DNA from: an uncultured Clostridia bacterium
GTDB lineage: Bacteria; Bacillota; Clostridia; Oscillospirales; Acutalibacteraceae
Length of the DNA stretch: 64,000 bases
Assembly (NCBI GenBank): GCA_947625485.1
Contig: CANQOP010000001.1
Location: 1-64,000 of the forward strand
Direction of reading: 5' to 3'
The position numbers were made by a program, and so were the translations under genes. The notes beneath the pieces are model-generated. The model was given only the letters and a program-made list of their open reading frames with translations, had not been told where the DNA came from and did no database searches. Positions 52,467 through 61,619 of the stretch are shown piece by piece. Positions within the stretch are counted from its first letter, which is position 1; each line of letters begins with the position of its first letter.

Positions 52467-53573
52467 TTATCCTCTCCAACCTGTCATTAGTCTGTAGACA
52501 GGTCTGAATAGCTTTCTTATTATCATACCGACCATAATGCATGCCGCCATAATTGAAATGGGGAGGAAGATATACAGAATAAGGTGGCTTAGCGGGGACG
52601 CGTTTTGTGCAAGACCAAGCTCGAACGCTATGTGCATAAACGGTTCGTGCAGTACGTACACAATGAATATATGAGCCGATGCGAGCAAAAAGCCTTTTTT
52701 GTCGGTTATTCTCTTCGCAATATGGTCAAAAATCATCCATATTGCTATAAGACCAACGACCTCATTTACTTTGTAAAGTACAAGCATTATGACAGTCATA
52801 AAGGCATTGTTTCCCGCAGATGCAGCAATAAACGTATTTGAAAGACTCAGAGCAACCCAGGTAATTGACATAAACAGTGTTACCATTCTGTCGTCGCGCT
52901 TTGTAATGTTTCTCGATTTTCCGAAAATCGCAAGAGCCGCACCCGCGCAGAAATAGAAAAGTCCCTGACTGTTAATGATAAAGCTCAAATCACATAGCCA
53001 GAGCACGCCTATTGGTATCAGTATAACGCCCTTGCTTTTTTCGATAAGAAAACAGAGAATCGGAGCAAGCAAAACGAAAATCATTAGCTGCTGCATATAC
53101 CACAGCGGAAACGCTGCGGGACTGAGAAAATACATAAAGAAATGCGGTAAGTCAAACGCTTTTTCCTTTACAATGTCAAGTCCCTTAAAAAGCTCTATAT
53201 TGCTTAACACCGTCATTAGAATACCCGACAGCAAACACCATATCAGATACGGTAATAAAAGACTGCGGAAGCGTTTTTTGAGCTTATAAAGGTAACATTC
53301 CCGTGTGTTTTGGTATTTAAAAAAGAACAGAAATCCCGAAATCATAAAGAACAGTGGCACCGCGAAGCGGAACATCTCGTTACTGAAGAAATATTCAAAC
53401 ATAGCGGTAAAATTAAGCCCTTCGCTTATTCTGGTAGTCGGAGTGAGGAATAAATCCTTGCAGTTATACGCGTGTATAAACACGACGGCAGCCATCGCGA
53501 ATACTGAAATAAATTTGATTTTTCGGCTTAAATATTTGCTCATCTTTTCGCCGTTATTAACTGTTTGTTTCAT
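52467..53573 (-). CDS. Acyltransferase-3 family membrane protein
   Basis: 368 residues with about ten membrane helices. The N-terminal segment FISVFAMAAVVFIHAYN contains the family's conserved His on the first helix, and the RSLLLPYLIWCLLSG and FPLWYMQQLMIFVLLAP stretches are typical of acyltransferase 3 (OafA/WecH-like). Such enzymes O-acetylate or succinylate envelope glycans. The acceptor is unknown. The gene starts 1 nt after the rex stop with a GAGG ribosome site, so it is in the rex operon. Linking a surface-modifying enzyme to a redox regulator is unusual. Confidence 0.83.
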   Translation of the reverse strand: MKQTVNNGEKMSKYLSRKIKFISVFAMAAVVFIHAYNCKDLFLTPTTRISEGLNFTAMFEYFFSNEMFRFAVPLFFMISGFLFFFKYQNTRECYLYKLKKRFRSLLLPYLIWCLLSGILMTVLSNIELFKGLDIVKEKAFDLPHFFMYFLSPAAFPLWYMQQLMIFVLLAPILCFLIEKSKGVILIPIGVLWLCDLSFIINSQGLFYFCAGAALAIFGKSRNITKRDDRMVTLFMSITWVALSLSNTFIAASAGNNAFMTVIMLVLYKVNEVVGLIAIWMIFDHIAKRITDKKGFLLASAHIFIVYVLHEPFMHIAFELGLAQNASPLSHLILYIFLPISIMAACIMVGMIIRKLFRPVYRLMTGWRG

Positions 53574-53574
53574 A

Positions 53575-54210
53575 TCAGTCCTCGCTCTTGTCCATACTAT
53601 AGCACAGCGTCATAAGCATATCGCTGAGGTGAACGTTTTCAACCACCGTGTCTGGGTAGTCGTCCTGAATAAAGTAGTGCGTAAAGTTCCAGAAATTTCT
53701 TACGCCGAGTTCATACAGCCTTTTTACAGCCTGCGGAGCGGCAGAACGCGGAATACAAAGAAACGCGGCGTCAACCTTGTTCTCACGGCAGAAGTCCTCA
53801 AGTTCTGTTTCATTTCGGATTATAAGGTCTTTAATGTACGTCCCGACAATCCGCTCGTTATTATCAAAAATTCCTACAAGCCGAAATCCGAGTTTATTGA
53901 ATTTCATATGAGCGGCAATCGCGGTACCAAAGTGCCCCGCGCCGATAAGTACGGCTCTGTACTGTTTGTTGAGACCGAGTATTTTCATAATTTCCGCTCT
54001 CAGATTAGGCACGGAGTATCCGTATCCCTGATGACCGAAACCGCCGAAGCAGTTTAAATCCTGCCTTACCTGACTTGCCGTTGATCTCATAATATTTGCG
54101 AGCTTTTCGGAGCTTATTCTGTCGATTCCCTGCTCCTCAAGTTCGGATAAAAACCGGTAATATCTAGGCAAACGCCGTATAACCGATTTGGAAATATTTT
54201 CCTTGTTCAT
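53575..54210 (-). CDS. rex: Redox-sensing transcriptional repressor Rex
   Basis: 211 residues, normal length. Rex binds DNA when NAD+ is high and releases it on NADH binding. It controls adhE, butyrate and hydrogenase genes in Clostridia. The N-terminal winged helix (ISKSVIRRLPRYYRFLSELE, RISSEKLANIM, ASQVRQDLNCFGGFG) and the Rossmann domain (AVLIGAGHFGTAIAAH) are intact. The domain-swap helix is at the C-terminus. The upstream gap has TTGTTAAT at 54221-54228 as a single Rex-like half-site only. It is followed by the acyltransferase gene. Confidence 0.95.
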   Translation of the reverse strand: MNKENISKSVIRRLPRYYRFLSELEEQGIDRISSEKLANIMRSTASQVRQDLNCFGGFGHQGYGYSVPNLRAEIMKILGLNKQYRAVLIGAGHFGTAIAAHMKFNKLGFRLVGIFDNNERIVGTYIKDLIIRNETELEDFCRENKVDAAFLCIPRSAAPQAVKRLYELGVRNFWNFTHYFIQDDYPDTVVENVHLSDMLMTLCYSMDKSED

Positions 54211-54289
54211 AATGTCATTTGTTAATCCTTATTTAAAAGTGATTTCAGGGGAGAGCAAAACCGCCCGCCCCTGTAATATAATTAGAAAA

Positions 54290-55498
54290 TTAAAGTAAGC
54301 CCTTTAATGTTTCGTTGACGGCTTTAAGAAACTCTGTGGTGTTTACCTTTTTTTTGTTTTCAAGCGTTGAGATAAGGTAAAGGTCACCCGTCATCGTTCC
54401 GCCCTCAATCGTGTCAATGACAGCCTTCTCGAGCTTATCGGCAAAGTTTACAAGCTCAGGCAGCTCGTCCAGCTCTCCGCGCTTTCTGAGCGCGCCCGTC
54501 CACGCAAACAGCGTAGCAACCGAATTTGTCGAGGTTTCCTCGCCCTTTAGGTGCTTGTAATAATGCCTCTGTACCGTGCCGTGAGCCGCCTCATACTCAT
54601 AAACTCCGTCGGGCGATACGAGTACGGACGTCATCATAGCGAGCGAGCCGTAAGCCGTAGCAATCATATCGCTCATAACATCGCCGTCATAGTTTTTGCA
54701 CGCCCAGATGTAGCCGCCGTTTGAGCGGATAACACGTGCAACAGCGTCGTCGATAAGTGTATAGAAGTATTCGATGCCCGCTGCCTCGAACTTCTCCTTG
54801 TACTCATTTTCGTAAATTTCAGCGAAAATATCCTTAAATCTGTGGTCGTATTTTTTGCTTATGGTGTCCTTGGTAGAGAACCATACGTCCTGTTTTGTGT
54901 CGAGACCAAAGTTAAAGCAGGATCTCGCAAAGGATGAAATGCTCTCGTCAAGATTGTGAAGCCCCTGAATAATGCCGTCGCCTTTAAACTCGTGTATAAG
55001 GCTTGTTTCTGTTGTGCCGTCGGGCCTTGTAACGAGAAGCTCTGCCTTCGAGCCTTTCTCTACAACCATTTCCGTGTTCTTGTATACGTCGCCGTAAGCA
55101 TGACGGGCAATAGTAATTGGCTTTGTCCACGTCGGAATATAAGGCGTAACGCCCTTAACAAGAATAGGAGCGCGGAATACCGTGCCGTCGAGTATTGCGC
55201 GGATAGTGCCGTTCGGAGATTTCCACATTTGTGAAAGATTATATTCGGGCATACGCGCGGCGTTCGGGGTGATAGTAGCGCACTTTACAGCAACACCGTA
55301 TTTTTTTGTCGCTTCAGCACTGTCGAAGGTTACTTGATCCTTAGTTTTTTCTCTGTTTTCGAGTCCTAAGTCATAGTATTCGCTTTTGAGGTTGATATAA
55401 GGCAGGATAAGAATATCCTTTATTTGCTGCCAAATAACTCTCGTCATTTCGTCTCCGTCCATCTCAACGAGCGGAGTTTTCATCTGAATTTTCTGCAT
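54290..55498 (-). CDS. icd: Isocitrate dehydrogenase (NADP+), eukaryotic-like type
   Basis: 402 residues. It oxidatively decarboxylates isocitrate to 2-oxoglutarate. It opens with [19 protein letters not shown] and contains the substrate loop [12 protein letters not shown] and the [18 protein letters not shown] region that sets NADP preference, both typical of the homodimeric type. I chose the ATG at 55498. The ribosome site AAGGAG lies within the end of acn, giving about 10-nt spacing. It starts right at the acn stop, so acn-icd is an operon supplying 2-oxoglutarate for glutamate synthesis. Citrate synthase is not in the window. Confidence 0.95.
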   Translation of the reverse strand: MQKIQMKTPLVEMDGDEMTRVIWQQIKDILILPYINLKSEYYDLGLENREKTKDQVTFDSAEATKKYGVAVKCATITPNAARMPEYNLSQMWKSPNGTIRAILDGTVFRAPILVKGVTPYIPTWTKPITIARHAYGDVYKNTEMVVEKGSKAELLVTRPDGTTETSLIHEFKGDGIIQGLHNLDESISSFARSCFNFGLDTKQDVWFSTKDTISKKYDHRFKDIFAEIYENEYKEKFEAAGIEYFYTLIDDAVARVIRSNGGYIWACKNYDGDVMSDMIATAYGSLAMMTSVLVSPDGVYEYEAAHGTVQRHYYKHLKGEETSTNSVATLFAWTGALRKRGELDELPELVNFADKLEKAVIDTIEGGTMTGDLYLISTLENKKKVNTTEFLKAVNETLKGLL

Positions 55499-55499
55499 A

Positions 55500-57431
55500 T
55501 TAGCCATTCTCCTTTGTGTAATCAAGCAAACCGCCCGCGATGATTATAGCCTTGGTTCTGTCTGTAAGCTCACACAAAGCCTTTAATGTTTCGCCGTTTG
55601 TCTTGTTTACAACCGTAATATTTTTCCCATCCATTATTTCTGCTTTAACATTCGGGAGTTCAAGCTGATCTCCGAGTTTTATTTTATCATAGTCAGCCGA
55701 GTCTGCAAAGGTTAGCGGAATAATACCCGCGTTGATAAGATTTGCGCGGTGTATTCTCGCAAAGCTCTTAACAAGTACAGCCTTAACGCCGAGATACAGC
55801 GGCGCAAGTGCGGCGTGCTCACGCGAAGAGCCCTGACCGTAGTTTTCTCCGCCTACTATAATGCTCTTACCGAGCATTTTTGCGCGTTCGGGGAAGTTTT
55901 TGTCGCATACTGTAAAGCAGTACTCGGAAATTTTCGGAATATTTGAACGGAGCGGAAGAATTTTTGCGCCTGCAGGCATAATATGGTCTGTTGTAATGTT
56001 GTCTCCTACCTTAAGCGAGCAGCTCGCCTCAATTTTGTCGCTTAGCGGTGAGGTTTTCGGATATGGTTTAATATTCGGACCTCTGAGTACTTCTACGCTG
56101 TCCATTTCCTCAACGCTTGCAGGCTCTATAACGAGATTGTCGTTTATAAGGAATTTCTCCGGCATATCGATTTCAACGTCAGCGCCTAAAGTGGTCGGGT
56201 CGGTAAATACGCCCGTGAGAGCGGAAGCCGCCGCGGTTTCGGGAGAAACAAGGTAAATTTGACCGTCGGCAGTACCCGAGCGGCCCTCGAAGTTGCGGTT
56301 GAAAGTTCTCAGCGAAATACCGCCGGAGTTCGGCGACTGTCCCATACCGATGCACGGACCGCACGCGCTTTCGAGTATTCTCGCGCCTGCGGCAATCATA
56401 TCGCCGAGCGCGCCGTTCAGAGCAAGCATATTGAGAACCTGCTTTGAACCCGGAGCTATAGCAAGGCTCACGCCGTCGGCTACAGTCTTGCCCTTTAGGA
56501 TAGCCGCAACCTTCATCATATCCCTGTAGGACGAGTTCGTGCAGGAGCCGATACATACCTGATTTACCTCTTTGCCCGCAAGCTCTTCGATAGTCTTAAT
56601 ATTGTCGGGTGAGTGAGGACAAGCCGCGAGGGGCTTCAGCTCGTCAAGATTTATCTCAATAATTTCGTCGTACTCTGCATCAGCGTCTGAGGAAAGCTCT
56701 GTATAATCCTCCTCACGACCCTGTGCCTTTAAAAATTCCCGTGTGATTTCATCGGAGGGGAAGATAGAGGTCGTAGCGCCGAGCTCGGCGCCCATATTTG
56801 TTATAGTCGCACGCTCGGGAACAGACAGAGTCTTAACGCCTTCCCCTGCGTATTCAACAATTTTGCCTACTCCGCCCTTAACGGACATAACCTCAAGCAC
56901 CTTGAGAATAATATCCTTAGCCGAAACCCAGGGTTTTAGCTTACCGGTAAGATTAACTTTTACCATTTTAGGCATAGTGATGTAATACGCTCCGCCTCCC
57001 ATTGCTACGGCAACGTCGAGACCGCCGGCGCCGATAGCCAGCATACCGATACCGCCTCCTGTCGGGGTGTGACTGTCCGAGCCGATTAATGTCTTGCCGG
57101 GCTTTCCGAAGCGTTCGAGATGAACCTGATGGCAAATTCCATTACCCGGTCTTGAGAAATAAATTCCGTGTTTTTTACATACAGACTGGATAAAACGGTG
57201 GTCGTCAGCGTTTTCAAAGCCTGTCTGGAGTGTATTGTGATCTATGTAAGCGACGCTCTTTTCCGTCTTGACTCTCGGAACACCGATAGCCTCGAATTCC
57301 AGATACGCCATTGTACCTGTCGCGTCCTGGGTAAGCGTCTGGTCAATTTTTAAACCGATGTCAGTACCCGCAACCATTTCGCCGTCAACGATATGGTTTT
57401 TAATAATTTTCTGAGCAATAGTTAAACCCAT
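55500..57431 (-). CDS. acn: Aconitate hydratase
   Basis: 643 residues, the shorter aconitase type of many anaerobes. It isomerises citrate to isocitrate with a [4Fe-4S] cluster. The cluster cysteines are in CIGSCTNSS (about 292) and [12 protein letters not shown] (about 355, two Cys). Substrate motifs include [24 protein letters not shown] and the swivel-domain [16 protein letters not shown]. It has a GGAGGT ribosome site and a promoter at 57470-57498, divergent from typA. icd follows immediately. Confidence 0.96.
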   Translation of the reverse strand: MGLTIAQKIIKNHIVDGEMVAGTDIGLKIDQTLTQDATGTMAYLEFEAIGVPRVKTEKSVAYIDHNTLQTGFENADDHRFIQSVCKKHGIYFSRPGNGICHQVHLERFGKPGKTLIGSDSHTPTGGGIGMLAIGAGGLDVAVAMGGGAYYITMPKMVKVNLTGKLKPWVSAKDIILKVLEVMSVKGGVGKIVEYAGEGVKTLSVPERATITNMGAELGATTSIFPSDEITREFLKAQGREEDYTELSSDADAEYDEIIEINLDELKPLAACPHSPDNIKTIEELAGKEVNQVCIGSCTNSSYRDMMKVAAILKGKTVADGVSLAIAPGSKQVLNMLALNGALGDMIAAGARILESACGPCIGMGQSPNSGGISLRTFNRNFEGRSGTADGQIYLVSPETAAASALTGVFTDPTTLGADVEIDMPEKFLINDNLVIEPASVEEMDSVEVLRGPNIKPYPKTSPLSDKIEASCSLKVGDNITTDHIMPAGAKILPLRSNIPKISEYCFTVCDKNFPERAKMLGKSIIVGGENYGQGSSREHAALAPLYLGVKAVLVKSFARIHRANLINAGIIPLTFADSADYDKIKLGDQLELPNVKAEIMDGKNITVVNKTNGETLKALCELTDRTKAIIIAGGLLDYTKENG

Positions 57432-57469
57432 AAAATAACCTCCAATTCATTACATAAATATACTTGTAC

Positions 57470-57498
57470 ATAATACCATAAATTGCGTGTAAAGTAAA
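57470..57498 (-). promoter_or_regulatory. acn-icd promoter
   Basis: On the minus strand TTTACT (57498-57493), 17-nt spacer, TATTAT (57475-57470). Confidence 0.68.
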
Positions 57499-57547
57499 GT
57501 ATTTTATGATTGTAATCCTACAACATAAGCAAATAGAAAGCTAAGCA

Positions 57548-57576
57548 TTGAAATTTATAAATTATAGTGATATAAT
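57548..57576 (+). promoter_or_regulatory. typA promoter
   Basis: TTGAAA (57548-57553), 17-nt spacer ending TGA (extended -10), TATAAT (57571-57576). Confidence 0.78.
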
Positions 57577-57621
57577 CCTAATGTATGTGTAATTTTATGG
57601 TTTAATTGAAAAGGGAATGAT

Positions 57622-59445
57622 ATGATGAGTACAAGAGAAAATTTACGCAATGTAGCTATTATTGCTCATGTTGATCACGGAAAGACCACACTTGTCGACC
57701 AGCTCTTAAAGCAGAGCGGAGTATTCCGCGAGAATGAAGAGGTAAACGAGCGTGTAATGGACAGCAACGACCTCGAGCGCGAGCGCGGAATTACTATTCT
57801 ATCAAAAAACACGGCAGTAATGTATAACGGCATAAAAATTAATATCGTGGATACCCCGGGACACGCTGACTTCGGCGGAGAGGTTGAGCGTATTCTTATG
57901 ATGGTTGACGGCGTGGTATTGCTTGTTGATGCCTTTGAGGGTTGTATGCCTCAGACGCGTTTCGTGCTCAAAAAGGCTCTCGCTCTCGGCAAAAAGCCTC
58001 TTGTGGTTCTTAATAAAATTGACCGCCCGGGCGCAAGACCCGAGGAGGTCGTTGATGAGGTTCTCGATTTGTTTATTGAGCTCGGTGCTGACGACGATCA
58101 GCTTGAGTTTCCTGTAGTCTATGCATCCGCCCGTGACGGATATGCAACCAATGACCCTCACGAAAAGGGAGAGGATATGACGCCGCTTTTCGACGCTATC
58201 ATTAATGAAATTCCCGCTCCCAAGGGTGATGAAAACGGCGGTTTACAGATTTTACTTTCCAATATAGACTACGACCAATTTATCGGCAGAATAGGTGTAG
58301 GACGTGTTGAGCGCGGCTCTGTAAAAAGCGGACAGTCTGCTGTACTCTGTCACAGCGACGGCACCCATACCAACGTGAAAATATCAAAGCTCTATCAGTT
58401 CGAGGGCTTAAACAGAGTTGAAAGCGATACCGCGACATACGGTGATATTGTGTGTATAAGCGGTATAAGCGATATTAACATCGGAGAGACTGTCTGCGAC
58501 CCTGAAAATATTGACCCTCTGCCGTTCGTTAAGATAGACGAGCCTACGGTAACGATGAATTTTATGGTAAATAATTCACCTTTCGCGGGTCAGGACGGCA
58601 AGTACGTTACGTCGCGCAATATACGCGACAGACTTTTTAAGGAAATTGAGACGAATATCGCGCTTAGAGTCGAGGAGACCGACTCTGCCGATACGTTTAA
58701 GGTTTCGGGACGAGGCGAGCTTCATCTCTCGATTCTTATTGAAACTATGCGTAGGGAGAACTACGAGTTTCAGGTTTCACGCCCTCAGGTTATTACAAAG
58801 ACAATTGACGGCGTATTGTGCGAGCCTATTGAGTATCTTATGATTGAAGTGCCCGACAGCTACGTCGGCGCGGTTATGGAAAAGCTCGGCTCGAGAAAAG
58901 CGGAGCTTGTGAATATGGGTACCCGCGACAGCGGCACGACGCATATCGAGTTCAAAATCCCGTCCAGAGGTCTTATGGGCTATCGCCCCGAGTTTCTTAC
59001 CGACACGAACGGAAACGGTATAATGAATCACGTTTTTGACTCCTATGAGCCGTTTAAGGGTGAGATAATCACGAGACACCAGGGCTCTCTTATCGCGTTC
59101 GAGACGGGGGACAGTGTTGCTTACGGACTCTATCAGGTTCAGGAGCGCGGACGTCTCTTTATCGGACCGGGCGTTCCCGTATATGAGGGAATGATTGTCG
59201 GTGCGTCTCCGAAGGCTGAAGATATTACCGTAAACGTCTGCAAGAAAAAACACATTACAAATACGCGTGCCTCAGGCTCTGATGACGCCCTGAAGCTCAC
59301 ACCTCCTACGGTTCTCTCGCTTGAACAGTGCCTTGAGTTTATCGCGGACGACGAGCTTGTCGAGGTAACGCCTAACAATATCCGTATGCGTAAAATGATT
59401 TTATCGAAAGAACAGCGTATGAAAATGCAATTCAGAAAGAAGTAA
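57622..59445 (+). CDS. typA: Ribosome-associated GTPase TypA/BipA
   Basis: 607 residues, full length. TypA is an EF-G-like GTPase that acts on the ribosome, in 50S assembly and in stress adaptation. G motifs: [10 protein letters not shown] (G1), RGITI (G2), [12 protein letters not shown] (G3) and NKIDRPGA (G4). EF-G-like domains II, III and V follow, with the BipA-specific C-terminal domain ([18 protein letters not shown]). The start may be the ATG at 57622 or 57625, both served by AAAGGGA. A DEDD exonuclease gene starts 4 nt later, so they are co-transcribed. Confidence 0.96.
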   Translation: MMSTRENLRNVAIIAHVDHGKTTLVDQLLKQSGVFRENEEVNERVMDSNDLERERGITILSKNTAVMYNGIKINIVDTPGHADFGGEVERILMMVDGVVLLVDAFEGCMPQTRFVLKKALALGKKPLVVLNKIDRPGARPEEVVDEVLDLFIELGADDDQLEFPVVYASARDGYATNDPHEKGEDMTPLFDAIINEIPAPKGDENGGLQILLSNIDYDQFIGRIGVGRVERGSVKSGQSAVLCHSDGTHTNVKISKLYQFEGLNRVESDTATYGDIVCISGISDINIGETVCDPENIDPLPFVKIDEPTVTMNFMVNNSPFAGQDGKYVTSRNIRDRLFKEIETNIALRVEETDSADTFKVSGRGELHLSILIETMRRENYEFQVSRPQVITKTIDGVLCEPIEYLMIEVPDSYVGAVMEKLGSRKAELVNMGTRDSGTTHIEFKIPSRGLMGYRPEFLTDTNGNGIMNHVFDSYEPFKGEIITRHQGSLIAFETGDSVAYGLYQVQERGRLFIGPGVPVYEGMIVGASPKAEDITVNVCKKKHITNTRASGSDDALKLTPPTVLSLEQCLEFIADDELVEVTPNNIRMRKMILSKEQRMKMQFRKK

Positions 59446-59449
59446 TACA

Positions 59450-60310
59450 TTGAATTTCGTAATTTTAGATTTAGAGTGGAACGGCTCCTACAGCAAAAAG
59501 GTTCACCATTATGTGAATGAAATAATTGAATTTGGCGCTGTGAAAGTTAATGAACAGCTTAATGTTGTCGATACCTTTTCAATGCTCATAAATCCTAAGA
59601 TAGGCAAGAAAATAAGTTCTCATATTGCTGACCTTACGCATATTTCCACCGAAGAGCTAAAGAGCTGCGGTGAGGATTTTATGAACACCACAGAGAAGTT
59701 TTCCTCATTTTCCGACGGGTGCGTGATAATGACGTGGGGAACGTCTGATATTCTCACGCTTATGGATAACTATGCATATTACACCCGCGAGCGCAGGGTT
59801 CCGTTTCTTAAATATTACTGTAATCTTCAGGAGTACTGTGAGCACGTAATGGGACTATATGACCCGTCTTCCCAGCTCGGACTTCAGAATTGTGCCGAAA
59901 TTCTCGGTATTAACAGCGAAGGTAAGGAGCTGCATAGGGCGTATGCGGACGCTATGCTAAGCCTGAGCTGCCTTACACGCACCTATGAAAGAAATAAGCT
60001 TAGAAAGTTTGTGTTTTGCGCGGACGATGAGTTTTACCGTCGATTGACCTTCAAAAACAAAGTGCTTACCGACCTTAAAAATCCTCAGATTGATAAGTCT
60101 AAGCTTTTCATAAATTGCGACGACTGCGGTATCCGGACTGAGCAGCTGACGCATTTTAAGGTAAAAAACAAGAGCTTTACAGCAAAATTCCGATGTCCGA
60201 AATGTAAAAAGATTTTTGACGGAAAAATAAATATACGTCTGAAATATGACGGCGTTGATATAAAAAAAAGAATTATCGTCAAGGAGCCTGTTGATATTCT
60301 CGACGACTGA
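59450..60310 (+). CDS. DEDDh 3'-5' exonuclease with C-terminal zinc ribbon
   Basis: 286 residues. The N-terminal exonuclease domain (1-180) starts with VILDLEWNG (catalytic Asp7 and Glu9), has EIIEFGAVKV, TWGTSDILTL and HRAYADAMLSL (catalytic His and Asp). These are the residues of RNase T / DnaQ-type enzymes that trim RNA or DNA ends. The C-terminal part (about 215-260) has CDDC and CPKCKKIFDG, a zinc ribbon not present in standard RNase T-like proteins. The start is a TTG at 59450 directly after typA with only a weak ribosome site, suggesting coupling to typA translation. The transcript ends at 60404-60442. Confidence 0.85.
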   Translation: MNFVILDLEWNGSYSKKVHHYVNEIIEFGAVKVNEQLNVVDTFSMLINPKIGKKISSHIADLTHISTEELKSCGEDFMNTTEKFSSFSDGCVIMTWGTSDILTLMDNYAYYTRERRVPFLKYYCNLQEYCEHVMGLYDPSSQLGLQNCAEILGINSEGKELHRAYADAMLSLSCLTRTYERNKLRKFVFCADDEFYRRLTFKNKVLTDLKNPQIDKSKLFINCDDCGIRTEQLTHFKVKNKSFTAKFRCPKCKKIFDGKINIRLKYDGVDIKKRIIVKEPVDILDD

Positions 60311-60403
60311 ATATTTTTCACTGAATATTTTTAACTGTATATTTTTCTACTCAGTAATGTACGGTAATAAAATCGAATAGAGCAAACTTTCTTGTAAATT
60401 TGT

Positions 60404-60442
60404 TGCATATAACTTGCATTTCGCGGGTTATATGCATTTTTT
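60404..60442 (+). terminator. typA-exonuclease terminator
   Basis: TGCATATAAC pairs with GTTATATGCA (60404-60413, 60427-60436) around a 13-nt loop, followed by six T residues. It lies 94 nt past the stop. Confidence 0.75.
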
Positions 60443-60571
60443 GTTCTTTGCAAAGCTTTTTGAGAGCAATGTATAATAATTGAGAAAAGTGTAAATATTT
60501 TATTTTAATACTTTGTTTACAAAAACATTTGATTACCAAAGTACTGTAAATAGGACTGTGCTCTGCTTTTA

Positions 60572-60622
60572 GAACAAATGTTGCAAAATAGTCTTGAAAT
60601 AAAACAAATGTTCTGCTAAAAT
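60572..60622 (+). promoter_or_regulatory. Promoter with two LexA-like boxes
   Basis: TTGAAA (60594-60599), 17-nt spacer, TAAAAT (60617-60622). AAACAAATGTTC (60602-60613) lies inside the spacer. Its reverse complement fits the GAACNNNNGTTT form reported for clostridial LexA. GAACAAATGTTG (60572-60583) is a second near-match 30 bp upstream. A weaker third, AAACATTTGATT, is at 60523-60534. The rest of the 60311-60704 gap holds only the terminator above and AT-rich sequence. Confidence 0.55.
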
Positions 60623-60704
60623 GATATTGCAAGGTTGTTTTGCCCCGGATAAACCTTGTGAAATAACGTGATATATGAATCTTGATGAATGAAAGGAAGT
60701 TATT

Positions 60705-60920
60705 ATGGATTATTTCGCTTGGTCTCAGGAATACTACAGAGACGCAAAAAATCTGCTGTCTACTATCGAAAAGTATAAAAACCTTCTAAAAAATGCTGAC
60801 AGGCTCAATTATGAACAGCTCAACTCAACTCTTTCCTCGTACCGTTATATTTACTATGACCTTATGAATACGGCGCGTAACCTGGAAGAAAGAGCAAAGG
60901 AGAGTCTGGATGCGGCATAG
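60705..60920 (+). CDS. Small helical protein of unknown function
   Basis: 71 residues, probably all helical and coiled-coil-like, rich in Tyr, Asn, Glu and Lys (WSQEYYRDAKNLLSTIEKYK, ARNLEERAKESLDAA). There is no membrane segment or known motif. GAAAGGAAG precedes the ATG. Its last 11 nt overlap the start of a sigma-region-4-like gene. Such pairs recall small regulatory modules of prophages and integrative elements in Firmicutes, but I cannot name the family. Confidence 0.7.
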   Translation: MDYFAWSQEYYRDAKNLLSTIEKYKNLLKNADRLNYEQLNSTLSSYRYIYYDLMNTARNLEERAKESLDAA

Positions 60921-61200
60921 GAAGATTTCTATTACGGAGCGTAATTCCCATTTGCTTTTTTATAACGATTTTGACGACAGTGAGGACAATTCGCGTGAAG
61001 TAGCTAAAATGAAAAAAATCTTGCACAAGGCTATCGAAGGAGAGCTTACCGACAAACAGCGCTATTGTATTTGTGAGTATTACTTAAACGGAAGGAGTAT
61101 GAAAAGTATCGCGTCCGATTTGAATGTTAATCCCTCAACAGTAACACGCCACATTCAGAGCGCTAAGCGCCGTCTCCGACGTGTAGCCGAATATTACTAA
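60910..61200 (+). CDS. Small sigma-70 region 4-like DNA-binding protein
   Basis: 96 residues. The second half is a helix-turn-helix of the sigma-70 region 4 / ArpU type: LTDKQRYCICEYYLNGRSMK followed by SIASDLNVNPSTVTRHIQSA and KRRLRRVAEYY. No region 2 is present, so it is not a full sigma factor. It may be an activator like phage late regulators. AAAGGAG within the upstream gene serves the ATG at 60910, giving translational coupling. The cassette is bounded by a terminator on each side and is preceded by LexA-like boxes. Confidence 0.8.
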   Translation: MRHRKISITERNSHLLFYNDFDDSEDNSREVAKMKKILHKAIEGELTDKQRYCICEYYLNGRSMKSIASDLNVNPSTVTRHIQSAKRRLRRVAEYY

Positions 61201-61220
61201 ACACCTTAGTTTAGTATAAG

Positions 61221-61248
61221 AAAAGGACTGCTTCTCGGCAGTCCTTTT
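61221..61248 (+). terminator. Terminator of the small regulator cassette
   Basis: AAAAGGACTGC-TTCTCG-GCAGTCCTTTT (61221-61248), 11-bp perfect stem with A/T tracts. It may serve both strands. Confidence 0.87.
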
Positions 61249-61298
61249 CGACTTGTCTGTGTTTTAACCAAATTAATGTTTATCCACACATACTCCTT

Positions 61299-61505
61299 TT
61301 ATATTTCAAAATCTTCTTTGCGGTATTGCGCCAACGGAAGTTCTCCTTTCGGGACACGCAGGGTAGGGTTATAGTTAAATTTTTTGCATTTTCCGTTTTT
61401 TATTTTTTTGTTCTTCTGACAGTAAAAACCGTCTTCGTCCTCATAAAAAAACGCGCAATATGAACAATCAGTTTCTATATAATTCCCGAATAAGTTCTTT
61501 TTCAT
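61299..61505 (-). CDS. Small four-cysteine protein
   Basis: 68 residues. Four cysteines, CSYC (about residues 14-17), C near 29 and C near 40, could form one metal site: TDCSYCAFFYEDEDGFYC and GKCKKFNYNPTLRVP. The C-terminus contains the conserved-looking LRVPKGELPLAQYRKEDF. I chose the ATG at 61505 because AGGTG lies 6 nt upstream. A GTG at 61514 overlaps that site. I cannot name the family. Similar short Cys-rich proteins are found in Clostridia and are uncharacterised. Confidence 0.7.
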   Translation of the reverse strand: MKKNLFGNYIETDCSYCAFFYEDEDGFYCQKNKKIKNGKCKKFNYNPTLRVPKGELPLAQYRKEDFEI

Positions 61506-61619
61506 AATATTCACCTATCAAAATGGTATCAAAATTTTCCTTTTCAATTTAAGTATACCAAAATAAATTTTAACTTGCAAGTTTTATTGTTTTTGTTTAC
61601 AATATAAATTGGTGATATT

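Noticed and set aside
53305..54057. 250-residue open frame antisense to rex and the acyltransferase
   Set aside because: It spans two well-supported genes in the opposite direction and has no ribosome site or recognisable domain.
54211..54289. Rex operator upstream of rex
   Set aside because: Only one half-site (TTGTTAAT) is good. The opposite half differs at several positions, so autoregulation cannot be claimed.
60705..61200. Prophage or integrative element
   Set aside because: Only two small genes are present, with no integrase, structural, replication or attachment-site signals. At most a domesticated remnant.
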